From the NCBI GenBank assembly GCA_949128115.1, contig OX421964.1, positions 21,910,892-21,974,891 of the forward strand: DNA of 64,000 bases, given 5' to 3'. The notes beneath the pieces were generated by a model, which worked only from the letters and a program-made list of their open reading frames with translations, had not been told where the DNA came from and did no database searches. The position numbers and the translations under genes were made by a program. This stretch comes from Anaspis maculata. Lineage: Eukaryota; Arthropoda; Insecta; Coleoptera; Scraptiidae. Positions within the stretch are counted from its first letter, which is position 1. Every line of letters begins with the position of its first letter. Below, piece after piece: positions 1 to 11,985 of the stretch.

Positions 1-94
1 AATAGACAACGATTATATAAAGTAGTGTATAGACAGAAGAACATCGATATTTATTAAGAAACACACTACAGATAATTATGGAAGAATTCCTGTG

Positions 95-308
95 GAAAAA
101 TTTTTTGGATAGTTTTAATTTTGTAACTTAATATTGCAGAAACTAGCATCATCTTCAACAATACCAAATTCATATTCAACGTATTGAAGATAAGCCATAA
201 TTTTTGATGGCTCTCAGTTTTCTTCTGCCATGATCGATCATTCTCTGGACAACAGCAGGATTAATTTCTCTGAGCTCCTGCCTCCCAATGTACCGCAAGC
301 TCGACCAA
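95..308. repeat. Outer inverted flank, left copy
   Basis: This segment is inversely similar to the sequence just right of the neighbouring palindromic element (about 2800-3060). Read on the minus strand, both contain a short coding-like stretch with the shared core HGRRKLR followed by a conserved FCNIK further on. The similarity is clearly lower than between the arms of the element itself. I do not recognise the peptide. It may be a relic of an older transposon or of a host sequence that was duplicated head-to-head together with the element end. Confidence 0.5.
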
Positions 309-840
309 TACAGGGTGTTTCATGACTTATACGACATAGCTCAAGGATAGATCCAGTTTTTTGAGGCGGATCCGGATCTGGCTTCGAAATTTTTCTAAGA
401 TCCTGCGTTTCAAAGTTACAGGGTGATTTATGTATTTTGGTCAAAACTTTGATAGGTCATAACTTTGGAGCAAATGAATGGAATCGAATGAAATTTGACA
501 GGAAATGTCTCTTACCACGAACAATCACAATGACCAACAAGGCATGAAAAAATCCAGGGCCGGACTAAAAAAAATGGCCCCCATCAATTCTTGGGGCAAA
601 AAAGCCATTTTCGCATCGGATTCCTAAAAAAATGCCATTGTATTTGGAAAGTTGAGAAAAAATGCTACAGAATCAGCTATCCAATACGAACGGCACACCT
701 CAGTAGGTTTAGTAAAAAAATAAAATAAAAAAAATTGAAAATTTTAATAGCGATATTTCCTGAATGATTTGAGATAATTCATCGCAATTATTACTTTTCA
801 AACAAGAAACGAGCAACATTTGAAAAAAAAATCAAAACTC

Positions 841-1215
841 CTAACAATAGGTGATAAATACATTACATGTTATTAAAAAATGGTTTTCAAAATACCCTCC
901 CCCAACTTCGACGCATTTTCCACATCTCGTCACTAAATGTCTAGTGGCTGTTCGAATGGTTGGTGTATTGTTCCGCGTTTCATTAGCAGCTGCAATGATC
1001 TTTTCTCTACAATCCTTCCTGGTATTCATTTCCGTCTTGTAGACCTCTGGATCTTTCATGCGGCCCCATGCATAGTAATCTAGGACTGTGAGATCAGGAG
1101 ATCTGGGAGCCAGGAATGAGGACCCCCGCGACCAATCCAGCGATGGGGGTATTCTGCATCCAAGTATTCTCTGGCGTTTGATGGAAAATTAAGACAGTGC
1201 TCCAATTGCATTCTG
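841..1215 (-). pseudogene. Mariner/Tc1-like transposase C-terminus, left arm
   Basis: The minus strand reads through a motif block typical of insect mariner-type DDE/D transposases: a PRSPDL segment, then LDYYAWG with the third catalytic Asp region, then a C-terminal tail ending EVGGGYFENHF. The N-terminal and first catalytic parts are absent. A one-base deletion lies just before the PRSPDL block, so the upstream GRGGPHSW-type residues are in another frame. The same deletion is present in the right-arm copy. This is a dead fragment duplicated with the palindrome. Confidence 0.8.
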
Positions 1216-1786
1216 ATGTAGAATTGTTCTTCTTGCTAATCATAAATCTCCATAATTATGTGCCTGTTGTTTCGGGGCCTGTTCAAATTGCCATATTTTG
1301 GGAAGTAGAGCAGCTGCAGACACCGGCACCTCTCTAATTGAGGCTTAGATTTAGGGCTTATTTCCACAAAAAAAGAAGAATTGTATTGGTTGAACGGTTT
1401 CTGAGAAAATCACGCCGAGATGTTTTAGCTGGGATGCACTGTCTTGGGTATTGAAGTAAAAAATGAAAAAGGATCTACCTTGTGACGTCCAGCGCCGTGA
1501 GATGGAGAGAACGCTCTCTGTGCATGGTCCGCTGATGTCCAGCGCGTCACGGTAGGGTAGGTTGTGGGTTGAAAAATGGAGTGATACACAATAACACTAA
1601 TGAGAAGTCCGAAATCGCCCTCGCACAACGCGGGTGGCGAAACGGAACCGAGGATAAACGAAAAAAATGAAGAGAACCTTCAAAACTGAAACTAAAAAAT
1701 TCCCACTTATGGGCACACGAAAACCCTCATGCCACGGTACAAAAAAACTCTCAGCGGAGGTTTTCACTGAATTTGTGGTGCGGACG

Positions 1787-2240
1787 AAACTTTAATTGGG
1801 CTACATTTCTTTGAGGAACGGCTGACGGGGAAAGGCTATCTAAACTTCCTCCAAAATGTTTTGCCTATTTTCAACAAAATGGGGCACCGCTTCATTTTTC
1901 ATTAAACGTCAGAGAACACTTGTACGCAGAGTACCCCCATGGCTGGATTGGTCGCGGGGGTCCTCATTCCTGGCTCCCAGATCTCCTGATCTCACAGTCC
2001 TAGATTACTAAGTGTGGGGCCGCATGAAAGATCTAGAGGTCTACAAGACGGGAATGAATACCAGGAAGGATTGTTGAGAAAAGATCATTGCAGCTGCTAA
2101 TGAAACGCGGAACAATACATCAACCATTCGAACAGCCACTAGCCACTAGACATTTAGTGACGAGATGTGGAAAATGCGTCGAAGTTGGGGGAGGGTATTT
2201 TGAAAACCATTTGTTAATAACATGTAATGTATTTATCACC
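1787..2240 (+). pseudogene. Mariner/Tc1-like transposase fragment, right copy
   Basis: The plus strand encodes, in shifting frames, ADETLIG, FFEERLTGKGYLNFLQ, then FSLNVREHL, WIGRGGPHSW and finally the EVGGGYFENHF tail. These follow the order of a mariner-type catalytic domain from its first Asp region to the C-terminus. The segment that normally holds the second catalytic Asp (consensus around DGAPxHF) reads MGHRFIFH, so that residue is lost. There is also a frameshift near 1895 and another near 1967. The copy is longer at its N-terminal side than the left-arm copy. Confidence 0.8.
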
Positions 2241-2781
2241 TATTGTTAGGAGTTTTGATTTTTTTTTCAAATGTTGCTCGTTTCCTGTTTGAAAAGTAGT
2301 AATTGCGATGAATTATCTCAAATCATTCAGGAAATATCGCTATTAAAATTTTCAATTTTTTTGGTTTTATTTTTTTACTAAACCTACTGAGGTGTGCCGT
2401 TCGTATTGGATAGCTGATTCTGTAGCATTTTTTCTCAACTTTCCAAATACAATGGCATTTTTTTAGGAATCCGATGCGAAAATGGCTTTTTTGCCCCAAG
2501 AATTGATGGGGGCCATTTTTTTCAATCCGGCCCTGGATTTTTTCATGCCTTGTTGGTCATTGTGATTGTTCGTGGTAAGAGACATTTCCTGTCAAATTTC
2601 ATTCGATTCCATTCATTTGCTCCAAAGTTATGACCTATCAAAGTTTTGACCAAAATACATAAATCACCCTGTAACTTTGAAACGCAGGATCTTAAAAAAA
2701 TTTCGAAGCTAGATCCGGATCCGCCTCAAAAAACTGGATCTATCCTTAAGCTATGTCGTATAAGTCATGAAACACCCTGTA

Positions 2782-3060
2782 TGATATTTTTGATAAGTAT
2801 TGAGCAGGATTGTATACGACAAGGGATGGGAGGCTGCAAATGAAGACCAATTACGGCGTCGCATTTTTCAATAGCATTAGAGAATTTCGAATTTGAGAAA
2901 TTGATACAAAAAATTGTGGAACATGGCAGAAGAAAATTGAGATCCATCGAAGATAATGGTCCATTATCAATTTGTTGAAGATGAATTTGTTATTGTTATA
3001 TATGATGTTAATTTTTGCAATATCAAGTTTGAAAATAAAGACTATTCAGAAAAAGTTATT
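2782..3060. repeat. Outer inverted flank, right copy
   Basis: This is the counterpart of the 95-308 segment in inverted orientation. On the plus strand it contains HGRRKLR and, after a stop, a frame running HYQFVEDEF to FCNIKFEN. Similarity to the left flank extends past the CAGGGTG terminus of the palindromic element, with a few small gaps. From about 3060 to 3310 I see nothing further that can be assigned. Confidence 0.5.
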
Positions 3061-3316
3061 GACTTTGAACAATTTCCCAAAACTTTCGGACCATACGTTA
3101 GGGCTCTAAATAATACAATTGGACATAAAGGGGCCGACTAAAATTCGGAGAGCAACAAGAAAACACAGAGGGACTTATTAAGGCTAAGGCAAAGGGTGAA
3201 ATATTATTTTGCGACGAATTGTCCGGTCATGTCCTAAAATTAGGAGCGAATTTGATATTGTGTTCAGAGATACTGTTCCCTCCAGGGAAAATCATTTCCG
3301 ATGAAAGTTCATTGCG

Positions 3317-3540
3317 GTGGAAGTGATTCTGGGGGAAATCTTTACAGACAAAATTATTTCCGAGGCAACTTCATTCCGGTGGAATTCCTTCTGGGGGAAT
3401 TCTTTCCAGAGGGAGTTATTTCCGAGGGAAGTTCATTCCGGTGAAATTCATTCCAGAGAAATTCCTTCCAGGGGGAATTATTCCCGGGAAATTGGTTCCA
3501 GCGGAATCCTTTCAGTGGAGATTCGTTCCTGTTACGCTCA
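3317..3540. repeat. Degenerate ~20-bp tandem repeat
   Basis: Short imperfect units built on TTCC followed by a GGGAAATT- or GTGGAATT-like core are repeated about ten times. They produce overlapping open frames on both strands that are by-products of the repeat. A shorter, more eroded stretch of similar composition lies at 59750-59880. Just downstream (3598-3690) a second small repeat based on GAGAGTA and GTACATG is visible. Confidence 0.6.
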
Positions 3541-3699
3541 TGAATCACTTACCTGAAATACTAATGAACTCAAGTGTGGAAATGAGAATAGATGATGGCA
3601 CTCCAGAGTACATGACATTACTTGAGAGTACATGTAAGTACTTGAGAGTATATGGAAGCAATTGAGAGTAATTAAGACTGAGTACATGAGATAACTTGG

Positions 3700-5640
3700 A
3701 AGATAAAATGATGCACACGATTTTTTCCAAGCGGTCAACCTCTTGGAGGATCTTAATTGGTTCAAACATCTTAGATATTAAACTCAGTCTAGAATCCCCT
3801 CGAGAATCCCATTAGTTGCTCAGATATAATTCACAGAAATGGAAAAGAAAACTTCATTTTTAGTTTTAGAACCTATCAGAAAACTTCATACTACGATAGT
3901 TATAACTGAGATTTATCACATGATGAATAACGAGGTGTGTGTATGTGCCATTCTATTATAGTCGAAGCGTAGAGGTGAGGCGGGAAATTTACGACTTCCA
4001 CCGCGCCATCTCACAAAGGAAAAGGAAAAGTTTAGCCGGCGACAACATTCCTGGATGTGCGGGTGTGTATACCGCGGGCATCGGGAAGCTCTTCTTACAC
4101 ACCGCAGCATTTTGGAGGTAATGTTGTAAAAGGTACTGGAATATAACTTTCGACGCTCAGACGCCACAATTTCCCCTGGATATGAATCCGGACATTAATC
4201 AAATCGCTCGGTTCTGGCCCATCTTCCCGGAGTAACATTGCCGCAAAATTGCGCTCCGCCATAGTCATAATAATGCGCTTGCGGTGGGTGCTCGGTCTAA
4301 GTGAAATTTTATGCTCCCGAGAAGATGTTGCGCATTGTGTGCTTTGCATCAATTTTGCGAGTCGGGAACCGGAGCGGTTTTTTCGCCAAATTATAGAAGA
4401 TGAAATTAGCATTAGTGTGGTATTTCTCTGTAGATATGAGAAATTTGATGGGGTTTAAGGCTGCGCGCTTTGGTCTGATGAGACATCAACGTTTTGAAGC
4501 TCAATGTGACGTCTCCAGTTGGCCAGATTTCATCAACTCATAGAAACCGCTGACGGCAACCGAACGACCTGCCGACAGAATTTGTGAAAACCAGACGTCG
4601 GATTTTGGTGAGGTATTTTTTTTTCAATTTTTGCAAACGAACCGCATCTCAAGTTGAGGGTGAAAAGTTTTCGAAATTTTTGCTGAATTAGTCAAGATTT
4701 TTTGAAATTTCATGATTCATTCAAAATTTTACTAGGGAACCGATGTTCGAATAATCCGTTCCAAGTACGTTGATACGTTTTCATGGCGAAAACTCGGCTT
4801 TTCTGGGAGAATTTCGAGAAATTTGGTGTGAAATGCCGACCGGGAAGGTTTCAGGGGCCTAGTGTCGTCCGGTGCGGGCCATGCAGTGGCGTTTTTCTTG
4901 AAATTTCGCCGTATAATTGATCAAATTCGACCACGGCACGGCCAAAGTGACAGGAACGTCAATTGACGCTCTGTCTTGGGAAAGTCAACACTTAGGGGCA
5001 TTTGAACAGTGTTTTTGAAGAAAATGTACCGTGTCAGCGTGCGAAATTGGATTGTGGTCGCGAGGAGACTTCTAAGCGTCCACCAGACACCACAAACCCA
5101 ACATCTTCAAATTCGACGTCATTTCGGTTGGAAATTCCCAGGCCGGGCCCGACGTTGACGGCGTATTTCACGAAAACCGACAAATTATGGGGGCAAAACA
5201 CGTCTGGGGGGTGCTCACAATTTATTTGCAATTTCCAGCGGCTTCACATTTCGAGAAAAGGACCTTTTCGGTCCTCCATTCCATGTCGGTTACAGGGGTT
5301 CCTTGTCGCGACTTGTTTTCTACGGAATCCATAATAATTCCATCGGACCTTCTGGCCAGACCTCCAGAAAGGGTCCGTGTTTTGATGTGGGTCCTTGTTT
5401 CGAAGTTTTTTTTGTCAAATTTTCCAAAATTTCACTACAAAGATCGGCAACATTATTGAGCGTCACAGTTGTGTTGTGCCATTCACAAGCGTCAATGTAA
5501 TGTCACAGCACTCCTTTGAGGCAATTTTTCGCGGACTCTTTGTGCCATTTTTCGCGAGTGCTCTCAAATACGTTGGAATGATGCTGACAGTTATAGACGT
5601 TTTCGTGAGTAAATGTAATGATGAAAGCGGAAATCGTTAC
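3700..5640. other. Unassigned stretch
   Basis: No gene or transposon is recognised. The longest frame is on the minus strand at 4095-4412 (105 codons, basic N-terminal half). It resembles no family I know and has no clear codon-usage or splice support. The part from 4600 to 5500 has many GAAATTT and TTTCGA words and short frames on the plus strand, none convincing. Confidence 0.4.
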
Positions 5641-5664
5641 ATGACATTTTTCTATCATTACCAC

Positions 5665-5710
5665 AAGATCCGATTGGGATTTTAAACCTATGCCAACTGG
5701 AAATGGACAG
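5665..5710. repeat. Left remnant of the 119-bp satellite
   Basis: The sequence CCGATTGGGATTTTAAAC followed by a CCAACT...GGACAG stretch matches the internal register of the ~119-bp units that resume after 7304. It shows that the palindromic insertion at about 5711-7303 lies inside the satellite array rather than beside it. Confidence 0.7.
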
Positions 5711-5766
5711 TCTATTATTATATTTTATCAATATCATATTATATTATTTGTATTCAACACACTATA

Positions 5767-7235
5767 CAGGGTGGTGAAAATTTCGATACTCACCATTGGT
5801 ATCTTGGAAACGGTAAGAGATACGAGATCGGTTAAATAAAAAAAAAGTTGCGCATTTTTGTGGCGATTGAGAATCTTTAAAGAAACTTCAAATATTTTGA
5901 TTGGTTCACGATTTATCACGTAAAAAAAAATTGATTCCAGAAATTATTTTTTATCTTTCCAACCATTCAAGCTATTTCAATCAAACTTGGTAGTTTCATG
6001 TTTTTGATCACTCCGAGTCGATCAACGTTGACAGAAATTCTCCAGGCCTTTTAGATGTCAAATTATGATAGTCAACTTTTGTTTTTCTTATGGCCGCCAT
6101 ATTGAATTTTTGCACTAATAGATAGAGAAAAAAATTAGCTTCCCGAATTAGTAACCAACATGTTCATTTTATGACACTTTCAGCGTCAAATTTTGAAATT
6201 TTTGTAAATTATTGACAAAATCGGGAATGTTTCGAAAAACTATTGAAATATTATCAATAGCAACAACAAAAAAAGACAGATTGTGTTCAATTGACGTTTC
6301 TAAGGGCTTGATACCCAAGTTGCAGGCGCAAAGTTTGGGACGGCGTAACTCGCCAAATACAGCGATGTCTGATTGGTTGGTATCCGCCTTTGCTATGGTA
6401 ACGGCACTTACGGCGCGGCGGTCTCAGCCCCAACTTGGTATCGGGCCGTAACTTCTTTATCGTGTTTTGTGCTTGTTTGTACCGAGAGTTCATACATTAA
6501 ATGAGTCAAGGGTGCCTGTGAATTCAAAAACGTCAGTCGAAACTAGGGTAATCCTTACTCCTTTTCTAATAAATTTGTCAAACTTTAACAAAACCGATGC
6601 TAGTTCCGACAGACGTTTTTGAACTCACAGACACCCTTGACCCATTCAATTTATGAACTGCCGGTACAAACAAGCACAAAACACGATTAAGAAGTTAGAT
6701 TTGTCAATCGCACAACATCTGTTACTTTTTTGTTGTTGCTATTGATGATAATTCAATTGTTTTTTGAGGCATTCCCGATTTTCTCAATAATTTACTAGGA
6801 TTTCAAAATTTGACGCTAAAATGTCATGAGAAGAGCATGTTAGTTACTAATTCGGAAACCTAATTTTTTTCACTATCTATTAGTGCAAAAATCCAATATG
6901 GCGACCATAAGAAAAACAAAAGTAGACTATCGTAATTTGACATCTAGAAGGCCTGGAAAATTTCTGTCAACGTTGATCGACTTGGAGGGATCAAAAACAT
7001 AAAACTACCAAGTTTGATTGGAATAGCTTGAATGGTTGGAAAGATAAAAAATGATTTCTGAAATCAAAGTTTTCAGTTTTTTCGTGATAAATAGTAAACC
7101 AATCAAAATATTCGAAGTTTTTTTCAGATTCTCAATCGCCACAAAAATGCGCAGCTTTTTTCTAATTCAACCGACCTCATATCTCTTACCGTTTCCAAGA
7201 TACCAATGGCGAGCATCGAAATTTTCACCACCCTG
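5767..7235. mobile_element. Palindromic element, CAGGGTGG ends, TA borders
   Basis: The termini CAGGGTGGTGAAAATTTC and its complement are flanked by TA. The arms run 5767-6540 and 6606-7235 with a ~65-bp loop. The left arm is longer only because of a nested MITE (6303-6448). There are no coding motifs. The TIR style suggests a Tc1/mariner-derived non-autonomous element. One stretch of each arm (around 6050-6110 and the mirror position) resembles the GGCCGCCATATTGAA part of the neighbouring satellite unit. AT-rich DNA outside the termini (5711-5766, 7238-7303) is also inversely similar and is absent from the satellite, so the true inserted unit appears to be about 5711-7303. Confidence 0.8.
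6303..6448. mobile_element. 146-bp nested MITE, TA target
   Basis: The ends AGGGCTTGATACCCAAGTT and its near complement form a ~20-bp terminal inverted repeat, and TA occurs at 6301-6302 and 6449-6450. The opposite arm of the host palindrome keeps the uninterrupted site (around 6695-6705, reading ...TCTAACTTCTT when complemented). The insertion and its TA duplication can therefore be read directly from the sequence. The interior is GC-rich compared with its surroundings. Confidence 0.85.
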
Positions 7236-7303
7236 TATACGGTATCCTTTGTTGAAAACAGGTCAAATTGTTTGGCAAGGTTGTTCATACTGTTAAATAA
7301 ATA

Positions 7304-9100
7304 TATGCATTTGTCAAATTTCGATTTTTGACTTTTCGAGAGGCCGCCATAATGAACTCTTGCATTTTCCAACCTATCCGATTGGGATCTAGAACCTATA
7401 CCCACTTGGGGTGGACAACCGAGATGCATCTGTCAAATGTGATATTTTGACAGTTCTATGCGATTGGGATTTTACACCCATACCCACTTGAGGTTGACAA
7501 CCAAAATGCATCTGTCTGATTTTCATTTTTGACGTTTCAAGAGGCCGCCATATTGAACTTTTGCATTTTCAACCGATTCGATTGGGATTTTTAACATAAT
7601 AGGTACCCCCCACTTGAGGTGGACAATCCAGGTGTATCTCTCAAATTTGACGTTTTGACAGTTCCAAAAGGCTGTCATATCTAACTTTTGCATTTTTCAA
7701 CCGATCCGGTTGGGATTTAAAACCTATAACCATTTGAGACGGACAACCGAAATGCATCTGTGAAATTGTGATTATTGACGTTTCAGGAGGCCGTTATATT
7801 GAACTGTCGCATTTTTTGACCTATCCGATTGGGATTTAGAACCTATACTCGCTTTGGTTTGGCAGTCGAAATGCATCTGTCAAATGTCGACTTTTGACGT
7901 TTCTAGAGGTCGCTATATTGACCTTTGGCATTTTTCAACCGATCTGATTGGTCTTTTGAGCCCATAGCCACTCGAGATTGGCGATCAAAATGCATCTGTC
8001 TAATCTGGATTTTTGACGTTTCAACAGGCCGCCATATTGAACTTTTGCATTTTTCAACTGATCTGATTGAGATTCTAGATCAACACCCACTTGAGGTTGA
8101 CGATCAAAATACATTTGTCAAATTTCGACTTCTGACGATCCAAGAGGCCGCCATATTGAAAATTTGCATTTTTCAACCGATCTGATCGGTATTTTGAACC
8201 CATAGCCACTTGAGATTGACGATCAAAATGCATCTGTCAAATTTTGATTTTTGACGTTTCAACAGGCCGCCATATAGAACATTTGCATTTTTCAACCGAT
8301 CTGATTGGTATTCTAAACCTATAGCCACTTGAGGTTGGCGATCAAAATGCATCTGTCAAATTCTGATTTTTGACGATCCAAGAGGCCGACGATTCAACAG
8401 GCCGCCATATTGAACTTATGGATTTTCCAACCGATTTGATTGAGATTCTAAACCTACACCCACTTGAGGTTGGCGATCAAAATACATCTGTCAAATTTTA
8501 GTTTCTGACGCTTTAAGAGGCCGCCATATTGAATTTTTGCATCGTTCAACCGATCTGATTGAGATTCTAAGCCTACACCCACTTGAGTTTGGAAATCAAA
8601 ATGCATCTGTCAAATTTTGGTTTTTGACGTTTTAAGAGACCGCCATATTAAACTTTTGCATTTTTCAACCGATCTTATTGGGACTTCAAACCTATACCCA
8701 CTTGGAGGCTGGCGATCGAAGTGCAGCTGTCACATTTTGATTTTCGACGTTTCAACGCCTTGTTGAATTTTTGCATTGTTCAACCGATCTGATTGATATT
8801 TCTAGCTTTCACCTACTTGAAGTAGACAATTGAGATGCATCTGTCAAATTTGCCATTTTGACATTCCCAAAGCTGCCATATTGAACTATTGTATTTCTCA
8901 ACAGATTATATTGAGATTTCAACAAATACTTAGTCAAGATGGACAATCGAAATGCATTTGTTAAATTCGACATTTTGTCAGTTTCAAGCCGCAGTATTGA
9001 ACTCTGGCCTTTTTCAACCGAATCCATCTGGTTTTTGAACCTAGACTTGGTTCAGATTGACAATTGAAACGTGACTGTCAAATTCTGAATTTTGCACATA
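7304..9100. repeat. ~119-bp tandem satellite array
   Basis: About 14-15 imperfect units follow one another. Each contains CAACCGATCTGATTG, a CCCACTTGAGGT-like middle, ATGCATCTGTCAAATTT, then GGCCGCCATATTGAAC. Most unit starts are 119 bp apart (for example 7826, 7945, 8064, 8183, 8302). Exceptions are one unit with an extra ~16 bp that repeats part of the GGCCGCC segment (near 8390-8415) and one with an extra ~8 bp. Units at the right end (after 8700) are more diverged. Open frames within it reflect the repeat, not genes. Confidence 0.9.
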
Positions 9101-9104
9101 TTTT

Positions 9105-11560
9105 TATCTGATCTCAATTTCTCCTACAAATATTGAGGAAGGCTCCTAAATAATACAAATACACGGTTCTGCTTTTTCTTTCACTACACGGTGTCTTCCA
9201 CGACAGTACCTTCTTCACGGTTTAGATTTTCATAACACATATCGTCGCTTTCATTTTCAGAGCTTCATGATGTTCCCAGTATTTCCAGTAGTTACCTTAA
9301 ACAAAACTGGAAACACATATGTTTATGAACAAAGTAATGGTGTCCCAATTTTCCCCAACAACTCTTCACTGACCAGACACTACTCTTAGTGACATGCGTT
9401 TCGTTCACAATAGAACCCTGCGAGTCCAGGCAGAAATTTCCAAACACCCGAAAACAAACATTTTCTCGAATTCGTGTTACTCGTACACAATCAATTACTA
9501 ACGCTTCTTGGAAAACTTCATCTGACCAAGGCACTATCGACGAATCCCTGTCTACTTTTCAACCAATGCTGTCACCCAGCCAGGCGACGGCTTGCTGGCG
9601 CCGGTGACAGCTTATTTGATAGAAAGAGCTGTCGAACTGCTACAACACCGGTCCAACAAACTTAAGGTCTATTTGGTGCTGCTGCCAACTCGCTGAGGTC
9701 GACATTTCTTTCAGAAGAGCGTTCACTGGGTAAGCTGCAGCTTGAAGGTGCTGTCTATCTTGCCGAGAGTTTATGGTATTATTTCTGCTGGCTTGCCCCT
9801 AGCTTTACTCCTGATTTGGAAAGCGACCAAATGAGTCGTCCACAAGAAAACGATCTGTAGTGTCGGGGTTAAGTTCGTGGCAGAGAGAAGAGAGATGTAA
9901 AGCAATCAAGGTGGGTGTATCAAAACGATTACCTTAAAATGGCAACTTCCCAAGTATGATAAGTGAAAGATATCAAAAGACGTCAACCCTGCGAAATACG
10001 CACATCTAAATGGTTCCCTCATTACGCAACATTGAAAAAACGACCCAAATCTCCTCTAATTATCCGCCTAAAATCACGCCAATTTAATTTCCACGCCACA
10101 GACCAGGAGGACAATTAGGCGCGCGAACTCGCTTCCTCTCTCTTGCTCTTGCTGTGTTTAGCTCTTTTGCTTGCTCCAGCCGAGTAGCAGGAAGCACCCT
10201 CCAACCCCTGCCACCCCAAAGACCGTATTTTCCTTCCACGACGTGCTCTTTTCCTTTTCCAAACACTGCCGAGGCGACGCCTCGGGCTGCGGGACGATAA
10301 TTTGTTTACAATATTGCGGTTTTCACCCTGACGCTACTCCCTCTATCTCTCTCTCTCTCTGGACATAAACTTCTGGAGCAATGCAAATTTCCAGCCGGCG
10401 GAGAGCAGCAGCCCAGCCATCCAGAGCAGTTAACCGTAGAGATAATAATTGCCTCTAAAGTTTCTCATCAATTTTGTTTATAAGTTAAGATTGCGAAGAC
10501 AGGAGGCAGAAGCGGGCCGCAGAAAGACGAACGCGGAGAGCCAGAGGGAGAGAACTGGAGAGAAGAGAGTTTCGGCGAAAGTCCCGGCGGAGGCTTTCCC
10601 TACTGCTCTAGTGTAGTGGAGTATGGGAAGCGAGCGGGAAGGCTCTTCGTTATCTGTTGTTATCAAACACTGACTAGTCCCACGGTATTAAACAATGCGT
10701 AAACACCGCCGAGAGAAGGAACGTAGAGGGATGTGCACAATTGCTAATTCTCCAGCTCTGGTTGGTTGTGGGGAACTTTGAGGTTTCCCAGGGACGTTTC
10801 AAAATGAAATTCGCGTTTTAAGTTAGTTTTCCCGTCGCAAGATGCGGTTGCTAAAAGCGGCATGCGATGGCAATGATTGGTTGCCAGTGTTATGCCACTT
10901 TGATGTTTTTGGCAGTTCATCGCTCATTCTCATTACAATTCGCTCCCCAGCAGCCACCTTGTGGAGGGAAAATAAGTAGTTTCTTACGTAAGGAGCTACT
11001 CCACATAGTTCCAGACTTCTAGACGAGTTTATAAAGAGATAAAACCTCGGCATGCAGACAAGCGTACAGACTTGTTCTTTCTTGGACGCAAGCGATGCGC
11101 CATATCGTGGTATTCTTGTATTATTAGCGTGTGCTCATGTTTGCCGCTGGCAAGCAAGAGATATGCCCAAATGTGCCAGCATGTCGCGACATTAAACATC
11201 CCGCCGCATGGAAATGAATGCCCGTTTATATTCCGACAGCTAAATTATTTAGAAAATTGCACAGCAAGAACTCGAACACGAAGTATGGTGGTGGGGATTA
11301 GAGAGCATTCAGGGGGGAACGATGTTTAATCCTTTACTGCCACCGCAACATCAATTCACAATAGACGTCTCTGTATTTCGCTTCGGATGTACGTACACCA
11401 GGTGTGAGTGCACGTCAGTTGAAAAATTAACAATAATGACAAGAGCATTGTGGTGATGAATGGTGTAGCTGGATGTAGCGGCATCAAGCTTCAAAACACG
11501 CAAAGCCTGCATCAAGCTGGAAAACACTGTTCTGATCATTAATTTGTATATAGCGGCCGA
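9105..11560. other. Unassigned, partly GC-rich stretch
   Basis: No known coding domain is recognised. Between about 10080 and 10700 the composition becomes GC- and CT-rich, with a short CT run at 10341-10360, and no transposon signature is seen. This may be host non-coding DNA. A minus-strand frame at 9292-9534 (80 codons) and another at 10084-10266 lack recognisable motifs. Confidence 0.4.
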
Positions 11561-11840
11561 TTTCCGTTACATTCAATTTTACCAGCTTCCAACAAAGAGA
11601 GAGGAGGTAAAGTGATCGTGTTGGAGAATGCTGGAGAAGTCTCCTGCATCTCCACCGGCAAGGAGCTCAGAGCGGGCTTCCTCGCGGACTTCGTAGAGCT
11701 TCTTGGGGTCAGCAAGTGGGTCCTCTTCAACGTCTGCTGCTTTGGAGATGTTCTCGTCTGACTGGAAATACCTGAGTGGCAAGGAGAAGAAACTTGCGAC
11801 GCAATTCATTCAAGAAGCTGCAGCCTTAGCGATGAAAGGT

Positions 11841-11985
11841 TATCTTACCGGAAGGACCATCGTGATCCAACATTGGATCAACACTGAGAACGCCGCACCA
11901 ACTCAACAGGCTCCCAGACGTCTACCATTGGCGAAGCAACAAGAAGTGCCGAAGATCTTGAAAAACATGTTGAATGAAGGCAAAA
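11841..11985 (+). pseudogene. Ty3/gypsy reverse transcriptase, N-terminal piece
   Basis: Within a plus-strand open frame (11703-12068) the peptide TENAAPTQQAPRRLPLAK and following residues match the entry into a Ty3/gypsy RT domain, where an R-Q-x-P-R-R-L-P-like segment precedes the first conserved RT block. The frame diverges after NEGKK, before the catalytic region. The rest of the RT reappears at 14308, so the coding region is split by other material with loss of the central RT. The part of the frame before residue ~47 is not recognisably gypsy. Confidence 0.7.

Larger units (their letters stand above)
311..2779. mobile_element. Palindromic mariner/Tc1-like element
   Basis: The ends read CAGGGTGTTTCATGAC and its reverse complement, and both are bordered by TA, the target of the Tc1/mariner superfamily. 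The arms are about 905 bp each (311 to ~1215 and ~1872 to 2779) and remain highly similar. Each arm carries a decayed transposase C-terminus pointing inward-to-outward, so the element is two head-to-head partial copies with the extra 5' part of the right copy forming the loop. It cannot encode a working transposase. The element starting at 38325 has related termini and subterminal sequence. Confidence 0.85.

Noticed and set aside
311..2779. TA on both sides as proof of transposition of the whole palindrome
   Set aside because: Inverted similarity continues outside the termini, so both TAs could be copies of a single original border.
4095..4412. 105-codon minus-strand frame as a gene
   Set aside because: It has no recognisable motif and is overlapped by a plus-strand frame of similar quality; kept only as part of an unassigned stretch.
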